Positions 43,938 through 53,152 of a DNA stretch of 64,000 nucleotides are shown here, piece by piece; the stretch's first letter is position 1; every line of letters starts with the position of its first letter. A program made the position numbers and the translations under genes. A model generated the notes under the pieces. That model was not told the DNA's origin and did not search any database. It worked only from the letters and a program-made list of their open reading frames with translations. Location of the stretch: the NCBI GenBank assembly GCA_016215705.1, contig JACRIR010000053.1, forward strand, positions 1 to 64,000, read 5' to 3'. This DNA is from Candidatus Poribacteria bacterium (GTDB lineage: Bacteria; Abyssobacteria; SURF-5).

Positions 43938-46214
43938 TCATGCCTTCACAGACGGTTCTTCTGCGGGTTTCAGATGCTCTTTGGACGTCCGACGCTCCTT
44001 TTCACCGTTATCGTCATAGTAGTATCCGTATTTTGCGTATCCGTAAGAATAGGATTCAGCCTCGGAATCGGCGTTATTGAGCACTATGCCGATAACGCGG
44101 GCACTGATTTCTCCCAAAGCCGAGACGGTTCTCCGGAGGCTGTGACGCTGCGTTCTGCCGACGCTCGCAAGCACAATCGTGCCATCAACCTTATTCGAGA
44201 CGATTGCAGGATCGGTGACCAGCAGCACCGGAGGCGAATCAAAAATCACGACGTCGTAGTTCTGCCGCGCCTCGGCGATAAGATCTTCCATGGCTTTCGA
44301 TGAGAGGAGTTCAGACGGATTCGGCGGAATCGGCCCGCAGGGAAGCAGGGAAAGATTCCCTCCGGCTGTTGGGCGCGCGCACTTCTCGAGAGGCAACTGG
44401 CCCGCGAGAATATTGCTCAGTCCGGGCGAATCCTTAATGCCAAAGACTTTATGGATTCGAGGTCTTCTGAGATCAGAGTCAATCAGGAGGACTTTCTTCT
44501 GCAGTTGCGCCAAAGTGACTGCTAGGTTGCACGCAAAGAGAGTCTTCCCTTCTTGTGTGCCCGAAGATGTGACGAGGAGCGTCCTCCCGCCGGTCCCCAG
44601 AGTCGAGAACAGAATATTGGTTCTGATGTTTCTGAAGGCTTCCGAGATCGCCGATTTCGGATGGAACGCGGTGACCAGTTCTCCGTCCTCTTTGCCGTTG
44701 TCGCTTCGTTTGAAATGCCTGACCATGCCGAGGAATGGGAGGTCCACGTACTGCTCGACGTCCTCGCTGTTTTTTATTGTGCTGTCCATTTGATCCAGGA
44801 CCAGCGCCAAACCCACGCCAAGGACAAGCCCCGCAACGACCGCAACGAACATGTTGAGGGCGCGGCGGGGACGAACCGGTTTATTGGGAATGTACGAGGG
44901 ATCCACAATCGCGATGTTTGACGCCCTGAGACCCTCGGTCAGGCTTGTCTCCTTCGCCCTCTTGAGCAGATTCTCATACATGAGGCGCTCGCTCTCCGCC
45001 TCACGTTTCAATACGTTGTAGTAGATTTCCTTCTGGTTGAGATCAAGCGCCTCGTGTTTCTGAGCCTCGAGGGCCGCCATGAGCGACCTCTCATTTGCGA
45101 CCGCCATGCGGTGCTCCATCTCGATGCTTTCTCCGATCTTGTAGATTTCGGCGTCGATCTTCTTGTCCAACTGCTCAAGTTCGGACTCCAGACTGATCAT
45201 CTGCGGGTGCGCCGGTCCGAACTTCTGAGCCCATTCCGATCTTCTGGCATCGAGTCCGACTCTTTCGGATTTCAACTTCTGGATGAGCGAGTTGTTAACT
45301 ACCGCCGGAAGCGACTCGAGCAGCTTCGGGTTGGAGCGCGCTTTGGCGAACTCGCGATAGTGGCTTTCTTTCTCGATCGTCTCGGTTCTCGCATTCGTTA
45401 AAGCAGTGTTGAGGTCGCTCAATTTCTGGACGATTATGTTGTGCCGTTCTTCGAGGTCGACTGAAACGAGATTCTTCTCCTCGCGGTACTTCTGGAGTGT
45501 CTGCTCCGACTCCTCAAGCTTTGCCTGAACGGTGGCGATGCGCCCCCTGATCCACCCGACCGCATCTTGTGAAGCCGAGAACTTCCTGTCGAGTGTGGTC
45601 TCGATATAAAGACGCGCATGCTCATCCGCGATGCGGGCCGCCAGACGCGGGTCGGTCGACTCGAAACTTATATTCACAAGCCGGCTGTTCCTCACCGGTT
45701 CAATGTTCAGGGAGCGGAGGTAACGGTCTATCAATATCTGCAACTTCCGTTCTTCAGATTCGGGCTTGCGTTCCGGCGCATGGCCCGATGGGTTCGGACC
45801 TTCGCCGGATGCGCGCGAACCTGTCAGCCCGGCAAGAACGGTACGTTTGGGCTGCGGATTGAAGACGTCATTCGAGGCCAAATCGAGCGATTCCACGGCC
45901 CTCCTTGCAAGCGAGCGACTCTTGAGTATCTCATACTGGGTCAGGTAATAGTCAGTATCCGCTGTGTCTACGGCAAGCACTTCTTGCACGTCAACGACAT
46001 TGGGATTCTCGCGGTCAATGAGGACTTGAGTGGTCGCCCTGTAGACTCGCGGAGCCCCGAACGACTTGATCGCCGTCACCGTGACGGTCACAAGAAAAAC
46101 GGACGCGACGGCCCATCGCCGTTTCCAGAGCGCTCGAAGCAAAGCTGAAAGAACAATGGGATTATAGAAGGACTCAGGCTTGTTCACGCCTGCGACGGTG
46201 ATCCTGTTATTCAT
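43938..46214 (-). CDS. Wzc-type chain-length regulator and tyrosine autokinase
   Basis: 758 residues. Wzz domain (20-100) with a first membrane helix (about 33-50), long coiled coils (215-430), the PNKPVRPRRALNM proline motif and second helix (452-474), then a cytosolic BY-kinase. The kinase has Walker A SGTQEGKT (551-558), Walker A' VLLIDSDLRRP (575-585) and Walker B VVIFDSPP (655-662). Seven tyrosines lie between 722 and 733, the usual C-terminal phosphorylation cluster. It controls polymer length and couples polymerisation to export through the Wza-like protein encoded just upstream. ATG at 46214 with AGGA upstream. Confidence 0.95.
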   Translation of the reverse strand: MNNRITVAGVNKPESFYNPIVLSALLRALWKRRWAVASVFLVTVTVTAIKSFGAPRVYRATTQVLIDRENPNVVDVQEVLAVDTADTDYYLTQYEILKSRSLARRAVESLDLASNDVFNPQPKRTVLAGLTGSRASGEGPNPSGHAPERKPESEERKLQILIDRYLRSLNIEPVRNSRLVNISFESTDPRLAARIADEHARLYIETTLDRKFSASQDAVGWIRGRIATVQAKLEESEQTLQKYREEKNLVSVDLEERHNIIVQKLSDLNTALTNARTETIEKESHYREFAKARSNPKLLESLPAVVNNSLIQKLKSERVGLDARRSEWAQKFGPAHPQMISLESELEQLDKKIDAEIYKIGESIEMEHRMAVANERSLMAALEAQKHEALDLNQKEIYYNVLKREAESERLMYENLLKRAKETSLTEGLRASNIAIVDPSYIPNKPVRPRRALNMFVAVVAGLVLGVGLALVLDQMDSTIKNSEDVEQYVDLPFLGMVRHFKRSDNGKEDGELVTAFHPKSAISEAFRNIRTNILFSTLGTGGRTLLVTSSGTQEGKTLFACNLAVTLAQLQKKVLLIDSDLRRPRIHKVFGIKDSPGLSNILAGQLPLEKCARPTAGGNLSLLPCGPIPPNPSELLSSKAMEDLIAEARQNYDVVIFDSPPVLLVTDPAIVSNKVDGTIVLASVGRTQRHSLRRTVSALGEISARVIGIVLNNADSEAESYSYGYAKYGYYYDDNGEKERRTSKEHLKPAEEPSVKA

Positions 46215-46227
46215 GCCGCAATCCTCT

Positions 46228-47181
46228 CTAGAAAAAGCTCTCTGGAACTATTATTACGTCCTGACCGTTTACGCTGTCAGTCATTTGAACGCGTTTTTCG
46301 CTCCGGGCCCCGTTCTCCTCGCGAAGAATCTTTGTCCTTTTCACCGAGGCGATTTCCGTGAATCCGCCCGCCATGGTGATGGCCTTGAGCACCGTCGTGT
46401 CGGGCTCGAGAACATACCGGCCCGGGCTCTTCACCTGACCGGAAACGAAGAAATACTGAGCCGGAGGAATGTAGACGGTGTCCCCATCCTCGAGAAAGAT
46501 GTTCTGCGTCGCGTCACCCCCAAGCAGCCGCTTGACGTTAAGTTTCGTGATTTTTGCGGCCCCCGACTCCTGAGGCAGGAGCGGCCCTTTGACCCTTTCG
46601 TTCGCGGACGGCCTCACAACGATTACCTCGCTCCCTGCCTCAGGCGTGAGTCCGCCCGCTGCCGAAAGGACTTCTATGAGGGACGTGTGTCCGGTCAACG
46701 GATAGGCGCCAGGACCCTTGCCGTGTCCTTGCGGTCCGCCAACCTCTCCCAGCACAAACACCTGCTTGCTCTTGAACTCTTCAACCACAATCGTTAATTG
46801 CGGGTTGATAAGATACTTGCCGCTGAGTCGCCCGGTTATTTCCTGCTCAACTTGAGAAACCGATAGTCCGTCAGCGTGGACTTTCCCTATGAGTGGATAT
46901 GAAAAATTGCCTTCTTCCGAGATTTGAACGGATCGAGTGAGGTCGTCATGTCCCCAGACCGTTATTTTCAGGCTGTCGCCGGGGCCCAAGACATAGTCCG
47001 AATCTGTTGATTTGGTGGTTTCCGTCGAAACCCTGTGCGCGGCAGAGGCCGAAGCGACGGCCCCCTTTGAAGGGGAATCGTCTCTTCTGCCGGGTTCAGG
47101 CTCGCCTGCGTTGCTCGGATAACTGGCGCAGCCGAGCAAACCCACAACCAAAGTGGAGGTCAGGAAGATCTTCAGCGACAT
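46228..47181 (-). CDS. Wza-type polysaccharide export lipoprotein
   Basis: 317 residues. A lipoprotein signal with lipobox LLGC (Cys18) is followed by a polysaccharide export domain (YVLGPGDSLKITVWGHDDL) and SLBB-type beta-grasp repeats (KQVFVLGEVGGPQGHG; QYFFVSGQVKSPGRYVL). It forms or contributes to the outer-membrane channel for the polymer. The ATG at 47181 is chosen because it gives a clean signal peptide; GTG at 47196 is an alternative. It lies 13 bp before the Wzc-type gene. Confidence 0.93.
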   Translation of the reverse strand: MSLKIFLTSTLVVGLLGCASYPSNAGEPEPGRRDDSPSKGAVASASAAHRVSTETTKSTDSDYVLGPGDSLKITVWGHDDLTRSVQISEEGNFSYPLIGKVHADGLSVSQVEQEITGRLSGKYLINPQLTIVVEEFKSKQVFVLGEVGGPQGHGKGPGAYPLTGHTSLIEVLSAAGGLTPEAGSEVIVVRPSANERVKGPLLPQESGAAKITKLNVKRLLGGDATQNIFLEDGDTVYIPPAQYFFVSGQVKSPGRYVLEPDTTVLKAITMAGGFTEIASVKRTKILREENGARSEKRVQMTDSVNGQDVIIVPESFF

Positions 47182-47202
47182 TGTTTCAAATCCCACCCTT
47201 CG

Positions 47203-48468
47203 TCAAAATAACATTGATAACGAGAGAAACACCTGGTTTTCCGTATAATCCTCGCTGGATTTGTTTGAGTCATTATTGATAATCCGATATCTCATTGTGA
47301 GACCCAGCCACTGTTTGAAGTAATAGTCGATTCCTAACCCGAAGGAGAGACGATCATCTTCCCTTTCCCTCCCCGTAACATCCGGGTCGGTGTAGTCATC
47401 ATTGAAGAAGGCCGCCTCGACCACCCCATAAATCTTGCCGGTAAGCTTGTGCCTCAGCAGGGCGGCGCCCCCGGTGCGGAAGTAGTCAACCCCGAAAGGT
47501 TGCTCTCCGCGTGTGGCCTCGGTTTGTATGAGTTCGCGTGAGGCCGAAAAGTCGAGGGTGGTTCTGGATGTCAGCGAATACTGGAGGTTTGCCTGCATGC
47601 CGAAACTATTGTGATCGTTGGATATGTCATCGTAGTCGCGCCTGATATACCCGCCTTTCGCCGTCCCGCGCAGTTTGGCGGTGGGCTCCCACGTGAGGCC
47701 CAACCAGAGCCGGTGGTTGTCATTGTCGGTGGAGAAGTTTCCCTCGTCGGTGTTGTCGACATGCGAGAAATAGTATTCTACGAGCGCCCACGTCTTGGGC
47801 AAGAATCGATAATAGAGAGTTCCACTGGCGGCGTCCTCACTGTAGTTGTCTATCTCGGCCCTCGAGCTGTCGAAGTCCTTGACCGAGTGCGCATAGGCCG
47901 CTTTCGCAGTATAGCGAGTGCCGAACGCATAGGCGGCTTCGACCGCAGTCGTATTGAAGTTGAACTCCTCTCGCGTGTCGCCGGGAAAATCCGGAGGAGT
48001 GGAAGAGCGTCTGAACGTGTCGCCGACCTTGAGGGTCAGACCACGCCCGAAGCGCAGGTTCGCGAGGGCTTGCGCATAATGCTCATCCGTATTGTAGCGC
48101 TCGAATTGTCCCAGTCTGATAACGTCGGCGCGATACTCCGCCTGAAGCGTGTTCCGTTGGATAGGCAATTGCAGAGCCAGCGAAGGGCTAAGGATTGAAA
48201 GGAAGTTGTCCTTTTCGTCCGATGGGGTCAGAAAGAAGTTGTCGGTATACTTCTCAGAGAACGCCATCCCCGGGAAAATGCGCACCGGCCCCAAATGTAT
48301 GTTTCCCGGATACTCGCGAATTTCCATAGGCGGAACGTATCCGGGGTAGACAATCGGTCCCTGCGCCCTGGCATTCCCACTCATAAGAACGAGGATGCCC
48401 ATGATCGCGATTACTCGCACGACTTCCGTCGATATAGGCCGATAGCGAAAGTGCGGTCTTTCCGTCAT
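47203..48468 (-). CDS. Outer-membrane beta-barrel protein of the export locus
   Basis: 421 residues with a signal peptide (VVRVIAIMGILVLMSGNARA). The mature part is made of alternating aromatic beta-strands (EYRADVIRLGQFERYNTDEH, TAKAAYAHSVKDFDSSRAEI, GLTMRYRIINNDSNK) and ends in the C-terminal Phe (VFLSLSMLF) needed for BAM insertion. It resembles the putative beta-barrels of exopolysaccharide loci (BBP2-like/EpsL-type). It may complete the outer-membrane passage with the Wza-type protein. ATG at 48468 has GGGAGG five bases upstream. Confidence 0.85.
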   Translation of the reverse strand: MTERPHFRYRPISTEVVRVIAIMGILVLMSGNARAQGPIVYPGYVPPMEIREYPGNIHLGPVRIFPGMAFSEKYTDNFFLTPSDEKDNFLSILSPSLALQLPIQRNTLQAEYRADVIRLGQFERYNTDEHYAQALANLRFGRGLTLKVGDTFRRSSTPPDFPGDTREEFNFNTTAVEAAYAFGTRYTAKAAYAHSVKDFDSSRAEIDNYSEDAASGTLYYRFLPKTWALVEYYFSHVDNTDEGNFSTDNDNHRLWLGLTWEPTAKLRGTAKGGYIRRDYDDISNDHNSFGMQANLQYSLTSRTTLDFSASRELIQTEATRGEQPFGVDYFRTGGAALLRHKLTGKIYGVVEAAFFNDDYTDPDVTGREREDDRLSFGLGIDYYFKQWLGLTMRYRIINNDSNKSSEDYTENQVFLSLSMLF

Positions 48469-48531
48469 TCCCGCCTCCCTTTTCTTTAGACATGACAAGC
48501 GAAGAGGAAACACAGCCACTAGAAGGATCGT

Positions 48532-48990
48532 CTACTCGGAGACACTCGCTCCCCCGCCACCGCCCGCTCCCCCGAGCGTCGATGGAGATGGAGCCCCCTG
48601 AGAACCAGCCGCCGGCCGGCTCAGTTCCGGAGGCAGCGGCAAATCAAAGTTTACGCCCAAATCGCGCAGTATCGCCTGTATCTTTTCGACTGTGAGTTCA
48701 AGCTTGCCGTTTTCCGCAGCGTCAGCCATTTGTTTGTATAATTGCAGAACCACATCGGGCGTCATTTCCGCATCCGGCTTCCAACCGCCGTCCGGCTCAA
48801 TACCCATTTCCTTGAGTTTGCCGATGGCGTCCTTGACGGTCGGTCCCTCCGCGATTCCGAGTTTCTGAGCCAAGGCGACCGCATAGCCGCCTTGCGTCAC
48901 GATCTCCTCGGCTGCAACGGATGGCCTGACGGTCAACGACGTGGACATACAGACCAGCAAGGCAAGAGTCAATACAGACACGTAACGCAT
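48532..48990 (-). CDS. Secreted small protein with SLH-like region and Gly-rich tail
   Basis: 152 residues with a signal peptide ending near SVAA. The segment TQGGYAVALAQKLGI ... AIGKLKEMGIEPDGGWKP ... MTPDVVLQLYKQM follows the pattern of an SLH-type surface-layer homology domain, although degenerate. The tail is proline/serine-rich and then GGAGGGGGASVSE. A strong AAAGGAGGT site precedes the ATG. It is the first gene of the polysaccharide operon proper. The function is unknown; binding of the new polymer or anchoring of the export complex is possible. I do not recognise a named family. Confidence 0.6.
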   Translation of the reverse strand: MRYVSVLTLALLVCMSTSLTVRPSVAAEEIVTQGGYAVALAQKLGIAEGPTVKDAIGKLKEMGIEPDGGWKPDAEMTPDVVLQLYKQMADAAENGKLELTVEKIQAILRDLGVNFDLPLPPELSRPAAGSQGAPSPSTLGGAGGGGGASVSE

Positions 48991-49035
48991 TGATGACCTC
49001 CTTTGGTGGTTGCAGATTGCCGTCTCCCTCGCGGC

Positions 49036-50613
49036 TCAGGCGTTTCTCCTGAGCACGACACCCGGAAGCTTTCCAGCGTACTCGCCCTCTTCTATAACGA
49101 CCTCGCCATTTACGATGACGTGCCGCACGCCCTTCGGATATCCGCGCGGACGATTAATGTCGGACGTAGATTCAAGCGCCTCCGGGTCGAAAATCGTTAT
49201 GTCGGCGAAGGCGTCCTTCGCGAGATACCCCCTGCGTTTGATGCCGAAACGGCTGGCGGGAATCGACGTTATCTTTCTGATGGCTTCCGGCAGACTGAGA
49301 AGATGTTTGGAATAGACAAATGAGTGCAAGAATTCCGGAAATGTCCCAAAAGTGCGTGGATGAATGATGGAATTCTTGAAGAATCGCGGATCGCCTATCG
49401 GGTAGGAGTCCGATGCGACTATGGAGTAGGAGGCCTTCGCGATTTCTTCTATGTTCGATCCATTGATGCATTCATAGTAAACGAATCTGTCAACTCCGCC
49501 TGCCAGGGCAAGCTCTGCAAGAACCGTGGATGGTTCCTTTCTGGTTGCGCGGGCAATCCGAAGGAGGTCCATCCCGCTCCATTGCCGGTATTCTTTGTCG
49601 GCGCTGCGGGGAATGGTTACAGCCCGATAGGCGCTGTTTGCAGGGAAGGCGTCCGACAATTGGTCCTCAAGTTGCTCCCGCAACCGCACGTTCGAGCAGA
49701 CCTTGACGAAATGGGAACTTCCCCTGGAAGTCGTCCACTGAGGCAGAATCACCTTCAAAGGAGCGCAAACATAGCTGTACGGGAAGAAATTCAAGCTTAT
49801 CTGCACCCCGGCGTTGCGCATCTTGTTCAGGAGGCTCATCGCATGCCGCTGCTTCGGCCAATTCATCCGGTCGAGTACTTTGAAATGCGAGACTTCGACC
49901 GGGACTTTGCTCTGGATACCCACCATGATGACTTCGGACAACGCATTGAGAACGTCATCCGATTCGTTGCGCAGGTGGACGGAAAGCAGACCATCCTTTC
50001 GGGCCACGATTTTGCTGAGCTCGATCAGTTCTTTGCTCAGGTCAAGCGAAGCAGGCAAGAGGTTCATTCCACTGGACAACCCGAAGGCGCCCTCGTCCAT
50101 TGCCTGCATGACCACCTTTCGCATGGCATCCAGTTGCTCCCTCGAGGCGCCTCCGCAATTGGTAAGCCCCACGGAGTAGTGCAGCGAGTTGTGGCCTATC
50201 ATGCTCCCGTAGTTCAACGCTATGCCACGGCTCTGCACCTTGCTCAAGAACCCGTCAAAAGAACTCCAGTTGAACTCAGCCTCGTTTTCGCGCGAATAGA
50301 ACAGATTCGAGGTCGTCCACGGAAACGCCGAACTGCCGCAGTTGCCGCCGATTTCGGTTGTCACCCCTTGCAGCAGTTTGTTCTCCATTACGGGGTCGAA
50401 TAGAAGATGCTGATCGGAATGGGCGTGCGTGTCGATGAAACCGGGAGAGACGATGAGGTGAGAAGCATCAATCACCTTTGAGGCGGCTAGTTTAGTATTT
50501 TTATCAACAATGCAATCAATTTGACCATTTACAACGCCGATTGAGCCTTGTGAAACCGAGTTCGAAATGCCGTCGACAAGCCAGCCATTCTCGATTGCTA
50601 TGTCGTAATTCAT
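49036..50613 (-). CDS. N-acyl-D-amino-acid deacylase (D-aminoacylase family)
   Basis: 525 residues of the amidohydrolase superfamily, D-aminoacylase subgroup. Metal site HAHSDQ (the HxH of strand 1), GGNCGSS with the conserved metal-bridging Cys, SMIGHNSLH, EVSHFKV and a late IVASDSYPIG (catalytic Asp). The C-terminal beta-strands (DAFADITIFDPE, VRHVIVNGEVVIEEGEYAGK) are typical. It hydrolyses N-acyl-D-amino acids in the cytosol. It lies 45 bp upstream of the polysaccharide operon on the same strand and may share its transcript; a role in that pathway is not evident. The ATG at 50613 has GGAGG upstream, and the longer frame is not used. Confidence 0.9.
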   Translation of the reverse strand: MNYDIAIENGWLVDGISNSVSQGSIGVVNGQIDCIVDKNTKLAASKVIDASHLIVSPGFIDTHAHSDQHLLFDPVMENKLLQGVTTEIGGNCGSSAFPWTTSNLFYSRENEAEFNWSSFDGFLSKVQSRGIALNYGSMIGHNSLHYSVGLTNCGGASREQLDAMRKVVMQAMDEGAFGLSSGMNLLPASLDLSKELIELSKIVARKDGLLSVHLRNESDDVLNALSEVIMVGIQSKVPVEVSHFKVLDRMNWPKQRHAMSLLNKMRNAGVQISLNFFPYSYVCAPLKVILPQWTTSRGSSHFVKVCSNVRLREQLEDQLSDAFPANSAYRAVTIPRSADKEYRQWSGMDLLRIARATRKEPSTVLAELALAGGVDRFVYYECINGSNIEEIAKASYSIVASDSYPIGDPRFFKNSIIHPRTFGTFPEFLHSFVYSKHLLSLPEAIRKITSIPASRFGIKRRGYLAKDAFADITIFDPEALESTSDINRPRGYPKGVRHVIVNGEVVIEEGEYAGKLPGVVLRRNA

Positions 50614-51048
50614 GAGGAGTCCCTCCCCGCAGCATGCCGGAATGACGTATGTCAAATCATGGGGTCAACTGACTTCTTAATGTATACCACAAGAAAACAG
50701 AATTAAGAGTAGGCATTATTATCATTTTACTGTAGGAAAAACCTTACATTTTCAGGACAACGCCCCTCAGTTTGCCGCGCAGAAGCGCAAACAAGCGCGG
50801 GCGAGACAGCGCGGTCACAATGCTTGCGTCTTGAAAATCACGATAAACATTCAAGGAATTCCGGAAATCGAATGGTGGCAGAGCGGAAGAGCGAGAGCGA
50901 CAGACAGCTCCGCGCAACTGAATACTCGAGAAGTGTAGCAACGCTGCGGGAGCCGTGAGGTGACAAAAGAAGCGCCGTTTCCAAGCGCGAGGTCAGTCGC
51001 AGGACTCTGGAAACGGCGCGATTTCGGCTGTAATACCGGCGCGGTTAA
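50614..51048. other. Intergenic gap ahead of the D-aminoacylase gene
   Basis: About 430 bp without a convincing gene. The part next to the D-aminoacylase (50660-50750) is AT-rich and holds a possible extended -10 box on the minus strand (TGGTATACA, with TATACA at 50681-50686) but no clear -35. The other end carries the terminator of the response regulator gene. A 65-codon frame at 50744-50941 has no coding features. Confidence 0.5.
50963..51019 (-). terminator. Terminator after the response regulator gene
   Basis: GCGCCGTTTCCA (50972-50983) and TGGAAACGGCGC (51008-51019) form a perfect 12-bp stem. On the minus strand it is followed by TTCTTTTGT (50962-50970), a T-rich tail, 30 bp after the regulator stop. 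It should separate the cytochrome/Fe-S operon from the D-aminoacylase gene. Confidence 0.65.
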
Positions 51049-51468
51049 TCAGATTGCAAGTAGCTTTTTCACCGTGCCGAGAAGCTCGGACTCGTCGATA
51101 GGCTTCATAATAAAGCCATCCGGCGGCGGCACTTGTTTGCGCGTTCCCAGGAACCGCTCAAAATCCTTTCCCGTGCCGCCGTCCTGGGTGCTTGATACAC
51201 CCGTCACAATGACGATCGGGATTCTCTTCATCTCCGGATCAGACTTCACTTCCCTGTAGAATCGGACGCCCGACTTCTCGGGCATCGAGATATCGAGGGT
51301 AATGAGGTCCGGTTTTTCGGATTTCGCCTTCGCCATTCCCTCTTTACCGTCCATGGCCGAGACGACAATGTAATCATTGTCCTCGAGAAGACTCACGAGA
51401 TACGTCACCACGTCAGGCTCGTCGTCGAGCACCAGAATTTTCTTTTTCTTTGCTTGCGCATTAGCCAT
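51049..51468 (-). CDS. Single-domain response regulator of the redox operon
   Basis: 139 residues. Receiver with D15/D16, D59 (LITLDISMPEKSG), T89 (VIVTG) and K122 (FIMKPIDE); a longer loop (SSTQDGGTGKDFERFLG, 92-108) separates strand 4 and helix 4. No output domain. AAGGA precedes the ATG. It sits 79 bp after the HdrD/DsrK-like gene on the same strand, before a strong terminator. The Desulfovibrio hmc operon likewise ends in regulatory genes including a response regulator (rrf1), so a similar role in redox control is possible. Confidence 0.88.
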   Translation of the reverse strand: MANAQAKKKKILVLDDEPDVVTYLVSLLEDNDYIVVSAMDGKEGMAKAKSEKPDLITLDISMPEKSGVRFYREVKSDPEMKRIPIVIVTGVSSTQDGGTGKDFERFLGTRKQVPPPDGFIMKPIDESELLGTVKKLLAI

Positions 51469-51547
51469 TTGAATTATCCTTTCGTGCGCGGCTCAAGTTT
51501 CGCCGGAACCCCGGTCAAGTGACGGCGCATAATGGTCGGGGCGAGTC

Positions 51548-53152
51548 TCAGTGCCACTCCCACTCGATAAAGCCGGGTTTGACGTCGGACATGGCGTTTA
51601 CTATCAATTCAACCAGACCTCCATACAGTATGCGGCATTTCTCCCATGCGTCGTATCCGAACAGGAAGTCTCTAATCTGTCCCTTGCAGTTGCTGCACGG
51701 CGCGCATACATACTTCGGGATATCGGGGCTGAGCTGGCCCTTGAAAGCGTTGAGTATCTGCTCGAACTTCTTCCGTCCGGAAATGTGCTTTCGCCACGTC
51801 TGGAAATTGTATCCGCTCATGATGGCGAAGCCGCTGCCCCCGCCGCAGCAGTAGTTGTGGACTCCGTGAGGGGTCATCTCTCTGAACTGCGGGCAGATTT
51901 TGCGAATGACTCTTCGTTGCGGCTCGACGATGCCCATCAGGCGAACCATGTTGCACGGGTCGTGCAAGGTAACAGGAAAGTCGTTCCGTGACGGGTCCAG
52001 CTTGATCCGCCCGCTGAAAACGATGTCCTCGAGGAACGGCATCGCGGCTTCGCGCGGAATGTTGAGGTCGCCCGTCAATACGCGATCGGCAATTACCATA
52101 AGGGTCTTTGTCGAATGTCCGCATTCGCCGACAACGATCTTCTTGACGCCCAGCTTCTTGGCGGCCTGCGCATGCTTGATGACCACGCGGGCCAACTGGA
52201 AGTCATCATACCACAGACCGTAGTTGATGCCGTCGTAAGCGGGAACTTCGCTCGAGAGCGTCCAACTGATTCCGGCGGCCTCAAGAATGACGGCAAATGC
52301 GCCGGGGTTCTCGGGCCACGCCATGATCTCGCCCGCATTGTGAATGAGAAGCACGTCGGCGCCGGACTTATCCCACGGCGTCTTGATGGTCATGCCGGTC
52401 TTGTCGGTCATGTCCTCGTCGATGAAATCCATGTTGTCTTTGACGACGAGGGGGTTCATGCCGGTCGAGGAACCGACCTTGAGCTGGAGCATCGAGCCTT
52501 TGTCGTGAAGCTCCTTCGCGGCGATTCCCATCTCCTGGCTGAAGACTTTGCGCAGCTCGTGGGTGATGAGCGCGTTATCGACGCCGATGGGGCACGTCTG
52601 CGCGCATCGACGACAGATGTTGCAGCGATATGCGAGCTCACAGAGGCGCGCGATCGTGGTCCAGTTGAGGTCGATATCGCCATGTTTCCACTTCCCGAAA
52701 AACTTGCCGCCCGGCTTGAGGTACTTGTTGTAAATGCGGCGGACCACTTCGGACCGATAGGCGGGACGATAGACGTCGTTCCTGCCGCTGGCCTCAAAAA
52801 TATGGCAGGCGTCGGAACAAGTCTGGCATTTGGCGCAGTGTTCCATCGTCAGCGTCAGCAACTGCAGGAACGGCCAGTTGTTCTCCTTCGTGAAGAGCTT
52901 CTCAAGCCCAGAAAGGAATTTTCGCACCAACTCCTGTTCTTCCTGCTTGGTCTTCGGCTTCGGAAGCGCGACTGCGATAGTGTCATCCAATGAAGACTCG
53001 ATTTCGTTCGAGCACTTGAGCGGGTCCCACTTGGGAAGGTTTTCCAATTTGTCGTAAGGAGGCGGAAGCGGCGGAAAATCCTTGACCTCGGTATGCGTCA
53101 ACTTCTCGCTTGGCTTACTGATATCCTCGACTCTTATCTTCTTCTTCGACAT
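51548..53152 (-). CDS. HdrD/DsrK/HmeD-like iron-sulfur oxidoreductase
   Basis: 534 residues, cytosolic or membrane-associated. Two 4Fe-4S ferredoxin sites (C106, C109, C112, C116 and C177, C180, C183, C187) are followed by CCG-type domains: GECGHS (C344), HDPCN (C400), CCGGG (C435, C436) and CAPCSNC (C483, C486, C489), the ligands for the unusual cubane of heterodisulfide-reductase-like proteins. It probably passes electrons between a membrane cytochrome b and a cytosolic or periplasmic partner, as in DsrMK or HmeCD. Its start overlaps the cytochrome gene by one base (TAATG), with AGGAGGT upstream. The true partner substrate is unknown; no DsrAB genes are present in the window. Confidence 0.9.
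   Translation of the reverse strand: MSKKKIRVEDISKPSEKLTHTEVKDFPPLPPPYDKLENLPKWDPLKCSNEIESSLDDTIAVALPKPKTKQEEQELVRKFLSGLEKLFTKENNWPFLQLLTLTMEHCAKCQTCSDACHIFEASGRNDVYRPAYRSEVVRRIYNKYLKPGGKFFGKWKHGDIDLNWTTIARLCELAYRCNICRRCAQTCPIGVDNALITHELRKVFSQEMGIAAKELHDKGSMLQLKVGSSTGMNPLVVKDNMDFIDEDMTDKTGMTIKTPWDKSGADVLLIHNAGEIMAWPENPGAFAVILEAAGISWTLSSEVPAYDGINYGLWYDDFQLARVVIKHAQAAKKLGVKKIVVGECGHSTKTLMVIADRVLTGDLNIPREAAMPFLEDIVFSGRIKLDPSRNDFPVTLHDPCNMVRLMGIVEPQRRVIRKICPQFREMTPHGVHNYCCGGGSGFAIMSGYNFQTWRKHISGRKKFEQILNAFKGQLSPDIPKYVCAPCSNCKGQIRDFLFGYDAWEKCRILYGGLVELIVNAMSDVKPGFIEWEWH

Noticed and set aside
51541-51560. TGGCAC read on the minus strand, which could look like a -24 element ahead of the response regulator gene.
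   Set aside because: It is the last two codons (Trp-His) of the Fe-S protein gene, and no TTGC lies at the required spacing.
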